A stretch of 64,000 nucleotides of DNA from Linderina pennispora (taxonomy: Eukaryota; Kickxellomycota; Kickxellomycetes; Kickxellales; Kickxellaceae), in the NCBI RefSeq assembly GCF_002104995.1, contig NW_024468252.1, positions 496,001-560,000 on the forward strand, given 5' to 3'. The notes under the pieces were generated by a model. The model worked only from the letters and a program-made list of their open reading frames with translations. It had not been told where the DNA came from and searched no databases. Positions 1-10,975 of the stretch are shown here, piece by piece. Every line of letters starts with the position of its first letter. The first letter of the stretch is position 1. A program made the translations under genes and the position numbers.

Positions 1-2202
1 CTCTCCACCCTCCTGGCACTCGCGCTCCAGGAACTCGACATCGACAGGCGTCATGCGGAACAGATCCAACACATAGCGGCGGCCGTCAGTGCCCACCAGG
101 CCCTTGACGTCGGCCGATGTGTACAGACGGGACTCGTTGCCCTCCTTGTCAACCACCGCGTGCTCGGCGAAATGTAGGGCCTTGGCCACTGGCTCCATGG
201 CCTTGTGGAACTCAGCGTCGCTGCCGACTGTGACGCCGTTGTCGACGCTTCCATAGACAATCTGCGTCGTCTCCTGGCGGCGGAAGATGCCGGGCACAAC
301 CGACTGCGCAACCACGCGCACGCCGCGGTAGTCAACCACAACGCTGCCCAGCGTGTTCAAGCCCTCGACGTCGAGCTGGTTCAGCAGCCGCACACCAGTG
401 ATGTCCTTGCCAGTGGCCGCATGCGCAGCCGCATCGCCACCGAGATCGGTGAAGGTCTCGCGGCCGTCGAAGCCCTTGCTGAAGAAGATGTTGTCGCGCA
501 GGAACATGTGCTGGTCGCTGGCGTCAGTTGGGTTGAGCGGCGGCATGTCGCCCTCCACCACAGCCATGGCGCCCAGCACAGCAGCATCACAGAACTCCGA
601 GTTCCACTTGTGCAACTGGCGGTCGCGCAGCACGCGCTCCGACAGGTTGCTGCGCGGCATCTCCCGGATGCTCTGCAGCTCCTCGTTCCAGTCGCGCAGG
701 GAGTCGGCCACCTGGCTGCCGAGGCGCAGCGCCAGGTCCTGCGGGCGGCCCAGATCGTATGACTGCGGCGCCCGGTTCGCGCTGCGGGCCAACCACGGCG
801 ACGCGGCCTGCTTCGCCGACACAAACGGCAGCACCTCGACCGGATCGCGCTGCGCCATCTCGCGCTGCAGCGCATCGAAGCCCTGCGAGAACTTGGACGA
901 CAGGCGCTTCAGCAGCGTCACCAGCGAGTGGGCTTTGTAGTGATCGGCGTCGCGCACGCCCTGCTGCCCTGCGTGCGACTCGCCGTACGGCTCAGCGTGG
1001 AAGTGCGTCAGGCTCGACGAGTTGACGTAGAACCCTTCGCGCGACGCCGTGATGTGCAGGTTCTGGCTCTCCAGCGTTACCACCAGCAGATACAGCAGGT
1101 CGCCCTGCAGCTGCCGGTGCCGCGGCACAGGGTTCCAGCCGCTGAGCGTCAGCTGCCGCACGCACTGCGGCACACCCAGGCTCTTGGCCGCCTGGTCGCC
1201 GGACAGAATGTCGAACTGCGGGATTGCACCAAACTCGAACCCCGAGAAGGCGTGCTCGGTGACCTTGGGCTTCGGGTGATCGTCCGAGTCCTCCTCGGTC
1301 TCCTCGGCCTCCTCATCGCTGGCCTTCTTGCCCTTCTTGCCCTGCTTCTTGCCGCTCGGCTTCTTTGCCGAGTCAGACTCCGACTCGCCGCTCTGAGACG
1401 AGACCGGCTCAGCTGGAATTCCGTTCGGGTACTTGATGGATGAAAACAGGGACAGGCCAGCGTCCAGCCCGGCGGCTGGCGGGTTGGCAGCAACAGGGCC
1501 AGCCAGCAGATCGCGCAGGCGGGAAACATGCAGGCGTGCCTCGCGCTCCGTGTACGGCGCCTCGACCAGGACCAGCTTGCTGTCCTTTTGCAATGACTCG
1601 ATCTCGCCCAGTTCGGCAAAGTCGTTGAGCCGTTGGCCGTCCAGCGTCAGGTGGAAGCACGAGTACTCGATTGTATCCGGGTTCTCGCTGATCACCTGCT
1701 TGACATCCTGCACCGTCTCTTGCGCTGTGGCCTACACGTCTCACACCAGGATTAGGGTAGGTAATTGCGAGGCGCCAGGAATAAATCGACGTACATGTCA
1801 ATGCCCCATTTTGTGATAGCAGGCGCTTGACGTGCCGATGCATAAATGAAACCACCTGACCAGATGCCAGCATTCGGGGTTTGCGGTGTGGGTGGTGATG
1901 CACTTACGTAGATATGAACGGTCGCGCCGTTGGGCGCGTCAATGACAAGCTGATACGACTGATCCTCTACAAGAAAAAAAAAGCCAGTTGGTGTTAGCTG
2001 TCTGCTAGCAGATACCGGCGCTCACAGCGCTGCTCTGTATAAAAAACAAAGGCTTACCCGGCGCGATCTCGGCAGCAGCACCCTCCTCGGTGGGCTGCTG
2101 CTCGTGCTGCTCGGGCTGGGCGTCGGTAACGTTTGTGGCCTGTGCTTCTGAGACAGCGGCCGCAATGGCGGCAGTGTTGGCGGCAGAGTCCTGGATCGAC
2201 AT
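1..2202 (-). CDS. CLU1: CLU1/TIF31 clustered-mitochondria protein, 5' part
   Basis: Clu family protein, known for keeping mitochondria dispersed and for association with eIF3 and mRNAs of mitochondrial proteins. Three exons are visible: 2202-2058, 1966-1908 and 1731 to the left edge, where the gene is cut. The two introns (91 and 176 bp) have GTAAG donors and TAG acceptors, and the joins keep frame. About 645 residues are present. An acidic leader is followed by the ubiquitin-like CLU-N region (VIDAPNGATVHIYV, then the HLTLDGQRLNDF stretch). A charged Lys/Glu linker and the start of the CLU domain come next (SASDQHMFLRDNIFF-like segment, FDGRETFTDLGGD). The remaining CLU domain and TPR region lie outside the window. 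Cytosolic. The family assignment rests on the whole exon-3 pattern; the start is the only Met before the acidic leader. Confidence 0.9.
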
Positions 2203-2475
2203 GGCGTGAAGACAAGTTTATCTATAAAAATGTAAAGGAAATGTATAGGAAAAAGAGAAACAAATAGTTGTAGAATAGACAGAGTGGCAACGAGAACAGA
2301 GGTTGGTGTGGAGAGCAGGAGCTGTGGGAAACCGACGAGATAACGAAAAATTTCAAGCGAGGGGAAGGCCCATCTGCTCCGCAAGGAAAAGATTACGGAA
2401 ATCACGTCCCGCGACTCGCTGCTATTTTTTTTTTTTTCGATCTGGCCAAGCGAGCCACGACGGGCTTTCATCACT
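2203..2475. other. Intergenic, CLU1 upstream region
   Basis: Short AT-rich promoter-type stretch upstream of CLU1 and downstream of the GPI-PLD gene. It contains a T13 run near 2427. No gene is supported. Confidence 0.5.
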
Positions 2476-5042
2476 TTATTTCTGCATCAGCAACACGCTG
2501 CCTGTGAGCCTGGCGAACTGGCTGTCGTGCGGCGCGCCGACCACCAGCGACTCCCTGCCGCTCCGCTGTGCGACCTCAATCACCGAGCCGAGCCGCGCCT
2601 GGCCATTGGCATTGCGCATGGCAAAGCACTGCGGACGGTCAAAGTCGGGCCGCCAGCGATACACCCTGCCCTCCTCGATCCCGCTGAACGGCTCGCCGAT
2701 CCACACCTCCGACGGCGTCGACGCCAGCGCACGCCCAAAATGGCCTGGGCTCTGTGATCCCCGCAGCGTGCTCAGCAGACCGGCCAGCCGCCCGTCCTCG
2801 GCCGACGCGCCCACCTGCATCCAGCGCTGCGGATCGATCACACGCACACCGCCGGCCTGCCACCCGCGCTCCGGCGGCTGGCTGGCTGGCGGCTCGCGCA
2901 CACGCATTGCCATGGCTGGGTTACGCTCCGACGGCGACCCAAACAACACAATCGACACAGTCTCGTTGTCGGTGGCCGCATCCCACACGTGAATGCTGCT
3001 GCCCAGCTGCGCCCGATCGGTCCACAGCGTGAACTCCAGCCCGTCGTATTCAGCCGCCTTGCCGACCTTAAACCCATACACCTTTGCCAGCCAGATCGTG
3101 CGGCCCGTCGTCCGGCGACTCCGACCGGATGCCCGGCGCCCCCACCAGCAGCAGCGTCGTGTTCTGCACGTGCACGGCGCTGGCTGACTGCCCGAACCAC
3201 TCGAACGGCAAGCGCTCCGGTGACACTACCACAAAGTCCGGTGGCCCCAGGTGTCCTTCGCTGCTCTGCCGCTGCCTTGCCAGGTACCCGAACACCCGGC
3301 CTGAGTGCAGCTCAAACGGGAACTCCGAGTGGTACGGCGCCCCGATCACCAGGTCATTGAATCCGTCGTTGTTGATGTCCGCGCTAAATAGATGCGTGCC
3401 AATCCGCTGCCGCGACCACGGGCTGTCGGTGTACAGTGCCAGCTGGTCTGCTGTCAGCGTCAGATCTGGTGTGCCAGGAAGACCGGCGCCGCGGCGGCCC
3501 AAGTAGACGTCGATTCTGCCTAGCCGGTCGCCGGTCGCCGTCTCCCCGTATCCGCTGCTCCCGACAACCAAGTCGTCGATGCCGTCGGCGTTGAGATCGA
3601 CGACAGTCAGTGCCGAGCCGAACAGCGAATATCGCAAGGGTTGTCTGGTTCTCTGCTACTTCCGGTGCTAGTATCAGCGGGTTGGTGTCGAGAATGTCCT
3701 GGTGCGAGTGTGCGTAGAATAGATCCGGGTCCCGCACCACAAATACAGCGCCGATGCCATGCGTGGTATCTTTTGGCTTATAGTACGGAGCACTGATTGC
3801 CACGTCGGTATTGCCGTTGCCACTGAAGTCGCCCATGGCTACTGCCTGTCCAAACCCAGAGTACGCCTGCATTGTATACAGCTGCTTGACCTTCGGGTAT
3901 AACGTGGTCAGCTCGGCACATTCATCGCCACTGCCCGCATGCGCCGACACTTTGCGCCCAAACACATGCTGGCGGGAATGGCCTCTGTGTGACGGCCTGG
4001 AAACACGACGTGGGTCCACGCCCAAGTACAGCGTGCCATCATGCTCTGTCACATTCGCCACTGCTCGCATTTGCTCTTGATGCTCTGCCAGCTGCGCTTC
4101 AACGAACCGCTGCATCGGCGTGCCGCCCAGCGACCCATGGTAGTCCGAAAGCCTTTTGCCAGGCCGCCGGTGCCGATGGTGCCGGTCATGCTGGTCGCTG
4201 ATGAGGCACTTTTTGGAAAAGTCGCCCCTGTCGAACCACTCCACCAGCGAGTACCAGCAATCGCTGGTCGCCGTCGCCATCGAGAACAGCCCGCCCACAA
4301 AGTAGTCCTCGATCCTCTCAGTCAGAATCGGCGCTCGCGCCGCATACGACGGAAACAGCCCAAGCCCAAACCGCTTCACAGCCTCCATCGTATAAAACTG
4401 CCTGGTCACGCACATGTTCAGCCGCCACCTTGCAACATCAATGTCCATCATCCTGTAGATCGCCAATACGTCGTCCACGGGCACTGTCCACTTGTCCAGC
4501 ATAAACGCCAAGTCATTCATGTGCGCCAATGCAAAGTCCCCGCCTACATCCAGCGTATCGTGCGCCCGCGAAAACTCCCCATTGAACGTCGAGTTTGCCA
4601 GCACCTGCATCAGCCCCTCCGTCAGCCCGCTCAGGCTATGCCACAGCTCATCTGCCACCTGGTGCGATGCAATCCCAAACAGAAACGCCGCCAGCTGCTC
4701 CGCCTTGTCGCTCAATGGCTGTCGGTATGTCTGCAGGAAATACTCCAGCCCTGTCTCCAGGAACGGCGTCCAGTGCGCGGCCTCGGCCGGGTCGTCGTTC
4801 GATAGGCACCCGTAGCCCCAATCCGGAAACACCACCCCCGCTTGCAGCGCTTCCGGGTGCCGGTCGAGGATCCCGCGGTAGTAAGCTATGCGCTCGCTGC
4901 TGCCCGAGCCCTGCGGCTCATGGAACCATTGGCGTGCGCGCTCAGCTACTTCGTTGTGGACTGCGGGTCCACACCCTTGCGCGCCGCAGCCAAGAAGAAG
5001 CGCACCTACTGCTAGCTGCTGTATTGTGCGCCAGTTTGCCAT
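2476..5042 (-). CDS. Secreted GPI-specific phospholipase D, two frame breaks
   Basis: Resembles glycosylphosphatidylinositol phospholipase D (GPLD1 family), which releases GPI-anchored proteins. The start at 5042 gives a signal peptide (hydrophobic core AVGALLLGC) directly before CGPAVHNEVAERA, the opening of the zinc-dependent PLC-type domain. His/Asp-rich stretches such as GIASHQVADELWHS continue that domain for roughly 300 residues. Integrin-alpha-like FG-GAP repeats follow (AMGDFSGNGNTDVAISAP; VVDLNADGIDDLVVG; ADINNDGFNDLVIGAP). The reading frame moves +1 near 3638-3640 (a GGG run on the plus strand) and again near 3081-3082. Residues align well on both sides of each break (NQTT/LRYSLFGS and LAGK/VYGFKVGK). 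No intron of believable size restores the frame. It is therefore either an indel-affected gene or a recent pseudogene. An upstream in-frame extension to 5282 is less likely because it would bury the signal peptide. Confidence 0.82.
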
Positions 5043-5460
5043 TTGTTTGTGCGAATGAAAGGGTAATTTATGTACAAAGCGTCGATATGAATACTGTGTG
5101 TTACTTAGTAAAGCAGACATGGCCAAAGACGCGCAGCTGATCGGACAGGGTACATAAACGTCAGCAAGCTGGCGGTGGTGATGACGAGCATGATCGTACA
5201 AGCAGGTCACGTGTGCCATTCTCACCACCGCACTTCTCTGAGAATGCAAGTGACGTGTATCGGCGCTAGGCCCTCCACTCAAGTGTGAACATGCGCTGCC
5301 CCCAATACGCCGAAGTAGATCGGGTAGACCCTATATGCACATGTTGAATGCGCTGCCATGGCCAAGGTTTTATACGAAGATGATACAAATGCATGAGGCA
5401 TGGAGCATGAAGCATGTATTTGCCTTAATTCAAGGAATGCTAGCTCGCCGCTGACACAGT
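5043..5460. other. Intergenic between GPI-PLD and TFIIE-alpha
   Basis: About 420 bp holding the 5' side of the GPI-PLD gene and the 3' side of the TFIIE-alpha gene. I see no open frame with family resemblance, no RNA gene and no repeat. Confidence 0.5.
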
Positions 5461-7305
5461 TTACATAACCGACTGCTGCTGCACCTTGTGCCAGGTGTGC
5501 CAGTACTCGGCGTACTCCTCAATCGACATGCGCGCTTCATCGTCGATGGTAATATGTGCGATGGGCTTGGGCTGGCCATCGACGAATATTTTAACGCTCG
5601 GAGCATGGTCCGGGTCCTCCACCACTATGCTCTCCAATGTAGAATCCGAAGGCTCGAGCGCCGCAGGGTCCAGCAGCCCCAGCTTCTGCCGCTTGCTTGC
5701 TGGGAGAGCATAGATGCCATCCAGGTACGGATCCACATCGTCACTGGTATCAACCAGTGTCTCTTGTGACAAGACATCATGGCCGTTTGCATCTGCTGGC
5801 ACATCCTGCCCACTGCTCTTCTCAGCCGGCTTCTCGCCATCCTCGTTGGCCTCAGACTCGGCATTGTTGCCCTTGGCCGGCACAACTGCACCATCTGTCT
5901 GCTCACCATCGATAAACGCAAACAGCCTCTTCTTCATCTTCCACGCAGCCGAGCTGGCAGCATCGCGCTTATGCCGATCAAAGTGGCTGTTCCTGTTGCG
6001 GAACCGCCGGTACGGGTGCTGCGTGTTGCCCGCTGCAGCTGCGGCAGCTGCCGCTTCCTGCTTCTCCTTCTCCTGCTTCTCCTGCTCAAGCCGCCTCTTC
6101 TCCTTCTCCTGGCGCTCGTGCTCCTCGGCCTCAGCCAGCTGGTCCAGCAAGTGCTGGTAGCCTTCACGAGGGTCGTGTGGCAACTGGATGCCAACGCAGC
6201 GTGCAACATCACCGTAGTACTTTGAGTAGTACCCTTCACGTTTGGACTCGTCCTTCTCTTCGCGCTCTTCCTTCCCCTCACGCTGCCCAGCCTCCACCAC
6301 CTGCTTTGCTTCGGCCAACTCACGATCAACCAGCCGCACACGCTGCCGTGCGCGCTTGTCCCACTTGCGCCTAAGCAACTCGTGCCGCTCTGTGTATTTT
6401 TCATGGATCATCTTCGCCTCAGGCGGAATCCGCTCATCGACGACCATCTGCACACCGGATACCGTCGACCAGATATGCCAAGCAGGCAGCGCATTCTGTC
6501 GGCGCTTGCGCTCCAGCTCGGCTTCACGGATACGCGCTGTCTCCTTGGGCGTCAGGTCTGGCGCAAACCCAATCAGGATATCGCCTGTGTTGATACCAGT
6601 GTTGCGGGCAACGTTAAGCTCACGGCCACCGCCATTTGGACCCTTGCCGTCAGCGCCGTTCTCGCCATTACCGCTCATATCCGGCACAGGCACCTGATCA
6701 AAGGGCGTCGGTGCAGGCAAGATAATCGAGTCGGTCTTCTTCAGCAGATTGATGATCGGCTGGCACTGCTCCATAAACCGCGACAACTCGCGCTGCGACT
6801 CCAGCGAAAACTCCGAGTCCTTGTTGTCCTCCAGCGGGGAGCTGCAGTTCTCGCACAAAAACATGCCAGTCGCCATATCCACCAACGACAGCGCCTCCAT
6901 GGTCGAGTAATGCGCGTTGCATGACGGGCATTCATACCCAAGCTTTTGCTGCTCAGCCTCCATCTTCTCCTTGACCAGCGTCTGCAGCTTCCACATGCGC
7001 CATTTGACCACATCGACAAACAGCTTGTAGTCCAGGTGGTAGTATGTGCGAGGCACTGGCTGCTGGCCAGGCTCACGGGGCTCTGCCCGCTTGTCTGACC
7101 GCAGCAGCTTGTCTTCACGCAGTTTTCCACACACCTTGTGAACCTCGCGCGAATGGACGTGCATGTACTTGCCAAGCACATCGTCGCGCGCACGCTCGTG
7201 CCGGTTCAGAAAGTCAAGCGCCAGAACGTACCGGTCATCGTAGAACGTGCGTGCAACCACTGTCACCAAGTTGCGCACAATTTCGAGGCTCTCCTGATGC
7301 GACAT
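5461..7305 (-). CDS. TFA1: Transcription factor IIE subunit alpha
   Basis: Large subunit of TFIIE, which recruits TFIIH to the RNA polymerase II pre-initiation complex. A single 614-residue frame with no intron. The N-terminal winged-helix region (about residues 1-100) carries the LRSDKR segment. The zinc ribbon follows (CPSC about residue 127, CENC about 155). The middle holds Glu/Lys-rich coiled-coil segments (around 300-420) with a poly-Ala run near 415, and the C-terminus is acidic (DDVDPYLDGIYALP). The start at 7305 is a clean ATG opening directly into the winged helix. Nuclear. Length is somewhat above yeast Tfa1 (482), owing to the charged middle. Confidence 0.93.
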   Translation of the reverse strand: MSHQESLEIVRNLVTVVARTFYDDRYVLALDFLNRHERARDDVLGKYMHVHSREVHKVCGKLREDKLLRSDKRAEPREPGQQPVPRTYYHLDYKLFVDVVKWRMWKLQTLVKEKMEAEQQKLGYECPSCNAHYSTMEALSLVDMATGMFLCENCSSPLEDNKDSEFSLESQRELSRFMEQCQPIINLLKKTDSIILPAPTPFDQVPVPDMSGNGENGADGKGPNGGGRELNVARNTGINTGDILIGFAPDLTPKETARIREAELERKRRQNALPAWHIWSTVSGVQMVVDERIPPEAKMIHEKYTERHELLRRKWDKRARQRVRLVDRELAEAKQVVEAGQREGKEEREEKDESKREGYYSKYYGDVARCVGIQLPHDPREGYQHLLDQLAEAEEHERQEKEKRRLEQEKQEKEKQEAAAAAAAAGNTQHPYRRFRNRNSHFDRHKRDAASSAAWKMKKRLFAFIDGEQTDGAVVPAKGNNAESEANEDGEKPAEKSSGQDVPADANGHDVLSQETLVDTSDDVDPYLDGIYALPASKRQKLGLLDPAALEPSDSTLESIVVEDPDHAPSVKIFVDGQPKPIAHITIDDEARMSIEEYAEYWHTWHKVQQQSVM

Positions 7306-7673
7306 TTCAATTTGCTCCTATCTAGCGCGACCAGGAAGGGGTGATAATAATTATACAGGTGTGGAGCTAGTGCGTCGCACGTCTACACCACCGATTGGGG
7401 GAATGGTTCTAGGAGCAATACAAATAAACAAGAAATCCTGACCGGAGCAGAGAAGGAATCCGAATTCGCGCTCTTGTTTATGCCAAGCGCTTTACTTTGT
7501 CTTGGATTCATCAGTAGTCACGTGGATTCCGCTAGGGGAGCTTGGTGATCAGCCAGACGCCCAACCAGTACTGGGCTACCAATGGAGAATATTTTTTATC
7601 AGCGGCATTTCCCCGCCCGCATTCTCTAGCTATCAACTCTGCCTCCTTCCTTAGCATTCGCTTCTTAATTCAA
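7306..7673. other. Divergent promoter region TFA1 / CMP kinase
   Basis: About 370 bp between two divergently transcribed genes. No other feature was recognised. An in-frame upstream ATG at 7542 could extend the kinase by 44 residues, but that stretch shows no kinase-like sequence. Confidence 0.5.
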
Positions 7674-8564
7674 ATGTTCTGCAGACGCTGGAGGCCGATA
7701 AGCACCGCAATATGCCATCAGGCGCGCGCCTTCACGATCGCAATCGACGGGCCGGCGGCGTCTGGCAAAAGCAGCACAGCCCGTGCCGTGGCCCTCGAGC
7801 TCGGCCTAGGCTACATTGACTCTGGATCGATCTACCGGTGTGCAACACTCCTTGCGCTGCGCAACAAGATCAGCGACATCGATGCTCGGCATGCAGACCT
7901 CATAGGCCTAATTAGCCACAGCAAATTCGACATCAGGATCCTCCGCAACGTGCGCGATCCGACAACGCTGGGCACCGGCTCGGTAGTGGTGCCGGAGCTG
8001 CAGGTCTGGCTCAACAACGAGGATGTGTCGAAGGAGATCCGATGCGCCGACGTCAACCGATTCGTCGCCGAGATTGCCCGCGATGCCGGCGTGCGCGCCG
8101 AAGTATTAAAGATCCAGCGCAGCGTTGCTGCCAATGCTGAGAAGAAATCGGCTGCTGCCGCAGATGGTACCACACCCAATGGCGTCGTCATGGATGGCCG
8201 CGATATCGGGTCAGCTGTCTTCCCTAATGCGGAGCTCAAGGTCTACCTAGATGCCTCAGCTATGGCACGTGCCATCCGCCGCTGGGACCAAATGAACAGC
8301 GCACGCAACGCACAGGGCAAACGGTCCGAGGAGGATGGAGCACAGACAGAAAAGCCAGCGTATCCAACAGTTGAGGAAATCGCCCGCGAAATCGAGGAGC
8401 GCGATTATGCTGATATCAACCGTGCTCACTCGCCATTGCGCATTGCTCCTGATGCTGTCGTCATAGACAATACAAACCTGACCTTTGAGCAGCAGGTCCA
8501 CACCATATCGGACCTGGCTCGCGAGCGCATGGGCATTCCACGCAAACACGAAGACTCCATCTGA
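7674..8564 (+). CDS. Bacterial-type (d)CMP kinase, probably mitochondrial
   Basis: Cytidylate kinase of the bacterial Cmk family, phosphorylating CMP/dCMP with ATP. The P-loop is DGPAASGKSS (about residues 25-34). Then come ALELGLGYIDSGSIYR, the NMP-binding insert, and VVMDGRDIGSAVFPNAELKVYLDAS, the DGRDIGTVVFPDA-type signature. The C-terminal part REIEERDYADINRAHSPL matches the family's RDxxDxxRxxSPL motif (Arg/Asp nucleotide contacts), followed by AVVIDNTNLT. Eukaryotes normally use the unrelated UMP/CMP kinase (Ura6). The start at 7674 gives MFCRRWRPISTAICHQAR, Arg-rich without acids, a plausible mitochondrial presequence. Convergent with the next gene, whose stop is 70 bp away. Confidence 0.9.
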   Translation: MFCRRWRPISTAICHQARAFTIAIDGPAASGKSSTARAVALELGLGYIDSGSIYRCATLLALRNKISDIDARHADLIGLISHSKFDIRILRNVRDPTTLGTGSVVVPELQVWLNNEDVSKEIRCADVNRFVAEIARDAGVRAEVLKIQRSVAANAEKKSAAAADGTTPNGVVMDGRDIGSAVFPNAELKVYLDASAMARAIRRWDQMNSARNAQGKRSEEDGAQTEKPAYPTVEEIAREIEERDYADINRAHSPLRIAPDAVVIDNTNLTFEQQVHTISDLARERMGIPRKHEDSI

Positions 8565-8634
8565 AGCTGAATAGCGCGCCTAAGATATCCTTGTGCTGTG
8601 CATTGTATTGTGATATCCAACATGTGTCATTGGG

Positions 8635-10296
8635 CTATTCCAAAACCGTGCTTTTCATCTGTGTACGCAATGGAATGTGTCTGCAAAGAGCCACACATAC
8701 GAGCATTGATCCTCCGAACGGGACCATCGTATAGAATACCGTCCGAAGGGAGTCTGTGTAAGCGCTGGTCATGGCTTTCTGAAGCTCGCCCGGAAGCCTG
8801 CTATCGTAAATTATCGCCTGGTTATCAATCGCCGCCGCAATACTCGAGGCGAACTCGGGAAATGTGGCCATGAGCCTATCCATCTTGGGCGTAAGCGAAA
8901 TCTGCAGAACTGTTTGGAATATCACCAATCCGATAGTACCGCCGAGTGTGCGCAGCGAGATGTATATTGCCGTGACTGTGGCCATGTCGCGGGGCTGTGC
9001 CGCCGCCTGAATGCCAATTAACGAGGTTTGCATGCACATGCCGACGCCGATTCCACTGATGGCTATGATGCATAGTCCTTTGCCTGTCGATGTGTGCTCA
9101 TCCAGCAAGGCAAGCAGGCCAAGGCCTAGGGTGCTTATTGTCCCGCCAACCCACATCTGCTCGCGATATCGTCCGGTCCATGAGGTGATGTAGCTGCACA
9201 AGATGGCGAATATGTTTGTGCCCAGCATAAACGGCATCAAGTGCACACCGGCAATAATGGCGCTGGCATTATCGACGACGTTAAAGTATATAGGGATATA
9301 GAATGTCGGTCCAAGCAAGGCGCCACCAGTGAATAAACTCATTAGAAGAATGAGGCCAACGTTGCGGCTTTTGAACAGGCGCATGGGCATGATGGGTTCC
9401 TTGGAGACGTGCCGCTCAACAAGGACAAACCCACCAATGACCAGGGCGCCAAAGACGAGTAGACATACAACAGTAGTCGACGACCATGCGTATTCTCTGC
9501 CACCGAAGTTCAACCCCAGCAAGGCCAACATGATGCCTGTAACCAGAACAGCGGTGCCGATAAAATCAATGTGAGCAAGTTTCTGTGAAAGCGAACCGCG
9601 CGGTCTGGGTAGTCGAACAAACACCAGAATAGCTACTCCCGCCGCTACACCGACTGGAACAGAAAAGTAAAAGACCCATCGCCAGCCAGCGCTGGACTCT
9701 GTGAATGCGCCTCCCAGCAAAGGTCCAAGAACAGACGAGAGCGCCCACACAGAGCTGAACACGCTTGCGTACTTGCTGCGGTCCCGTTCAATAGTGATAT
9801 CCGAAATGATGACCATCGTAATCGATACAAGCGAGCCGGCGCCGAGCCCTTGGACCGAACGACCAGCAATAAGCATCGTGATGCTGGTTGCTGCTCCTGA
9901 TATAGCCGACCCCAGCAAGAACACCGACAGGCCCAACATGAGCGTCTCTATGCGTCCGAAGATGTCCGAGAGTCTTCCGTATAGCGGCTGTAGAGCAGTG
10001 GACGCCAAAAGGAAGCTGGCCGCGATCCAGTTGACCGATGAAAATGAGTCAAAGTGCTCGGCGATTGAAGGCATCGATGTAGCAACAATCGTCTGATCCA
10101 GTGATGCAATGAACACCGCAAGGGCCAGAGAAAGCAGCGTACAGATCCTCCTTACGAGCGAGGCATCTGAGAGCAAAGGAAATCTGCGACTGGTAGTCAC
10201 CTCTAGAACGTCTTTGCCATCATCGCTATTTGTTGCCAACTCGTCATCATTGAAACTGGCGCTGCGCGTAGTGTCTGATTCCATGCTATTGGCCAT
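8635..10296 (-). CDS. DHA2-type MFS drug:H+ antiporter
   Basis: Major facilitator of the 14-helix drug:H+ antiporter group, expected to export toxic compounds at the plasma membrane or load the vacuole. The start at 10296 gives an acidic N-tail (MANSMESDTT). TM1 follows with SLALAVFIASLDQTIVATSMP (the LD-TIV motif of DHA2), then motif A in GRLSDIFGR after TM2 and GRSVQGLGAGSLVSI in TM4. Motif C-like VLGPLLGGAFT lies in TM5, next to WRWVFYFSVPVG. The other helices continue to a final hydrophobic segment near the C-terminus (554 residues). An in-frame upstream ATG at 10407 exists but adds an unrelated stretch. Confidence 0.92.
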   Translation of the reverse strand: MANSMESDTTRSASFNDDELATNSDDGKDVLEVTTSRRFPLLSDASLVRRICTLLSLALAVFIASLDQTIVATSMPSIAEHFDSFSSVNWIAASFLLASTALQPLYGRLSDIFGRIETLMLGLSVFLLGSAISGAATSITMLIAGRSVQGLGAGSLVSITMVIISDITIERDRSKYASVFSSVWALSSVLGPLLGGAFTESSAGWRWVFYFSVPVGVAAGVAILVFVRLPRPRGSLSQKLAHIDFIGTAVLVTGIMLALLGLNFGGREYAWSSTTVVCLLVFGALVIGGFVLVERHVSKEPIMPMRLFKSRNVGLILLMSLFTGGALLGPTFYIPIYFNVVDNASAIIAGVHLMPFMLGTNIFAILCSYITSWTGRYREQMWVGGTISTLGLGLLALLDEHTSTGKGLCIIAISGIGVGMCMQTSLIGIQAAAQPRDMATVTAIYISLRTLGGTIGLVIFQTVLQISLTPKMDRLMATFPEFASSIAAAIDNQAIIYDSRLPGELQKAMTSAYTDSLRTVFYTMVPFGGSMLVCVALCRHIPLRTQMKSTVLE

Positions 10297-10975
10297 TTGG
10301 CACTGGTATTTTGTTTGGTTCCCGAGATCTGGTCCAGAGAGACAGTTAGCCCCGGCAAAAATGGTGTAGGAAGGGTATGAAGCGATGTTGTAGAACAAAA
10401 CAACCAAGGCGATTCAGGCACAGAGCATGCGAGAGTAATATATTAGTAGTCAATATTGCTCTTGAGCGAAAAAAAAACCCCCCATGCTTGCGTTCTTTTC
10501 TGGCCAGATAAGGCAGAGTACATCCCTGCCCTCCTCAAATGTTGTTATCATAGAAGCCATATCCAAACAAAACAACCCGCTATAGCCATTCTGTAGTATA
10601 CCGGCATTCAGAGGATTTTGAAGGCGCTTGTGGCTGGCAATAGATGCAAAATGCCGTTTGGATATTTCACACAGCATCTTTTGTTCATTGCAAACAACAG
10701 GAGAAAAAGCAATTGTGGTAGGAAAGCACTGTCCAGCCCTATGCTAAACTAAATACTGCATCTGTTTTGTCCCTGAACCCCGAGCCCAGCAGTACGACAC
10801 CCTGATGATACCGGCATGTTGGATGCTGCTGTTCAGGATGTAAACGCTGGTTGTATAGGCTAGGTAAAAAACCATATTCTATTTGAATCCCCAGTGCTTG
10901 TGCCCTTGAGCACCCGAGCTCGCCAGGTGCGCCAATTTGCACTAGTCCCTTTGATTCCGCTCAATCATATCCGCA
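10297..10975. other. Divergent intergenic region
   Basis: About 680 bp between the exporter and the F-box-like gene, transcribed divergently. It contains an A9 run near 10469-10477. No gene, RNA or repeat is supported; small open frames here lack any family resemblance. Confidence 0.5.

Noticed and set aside
205-1443. Long plus-strand open frames over the CLU1 exon.
   Set aside because: Antisense shadows of a GC-rich coding exon; no family resemblance.
3650-3665. A very short GT...AG string near the first GPI-PLD frame break as an intron.
   Set aside because: Too short for spliceosomal removal; residues align through the site with only one extra base.
10450-10677. A 75-codon minus-strand frame in the exporter/F-box intergenic region.
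   Set aside because: No domain, signal peptide or conservation evidence.
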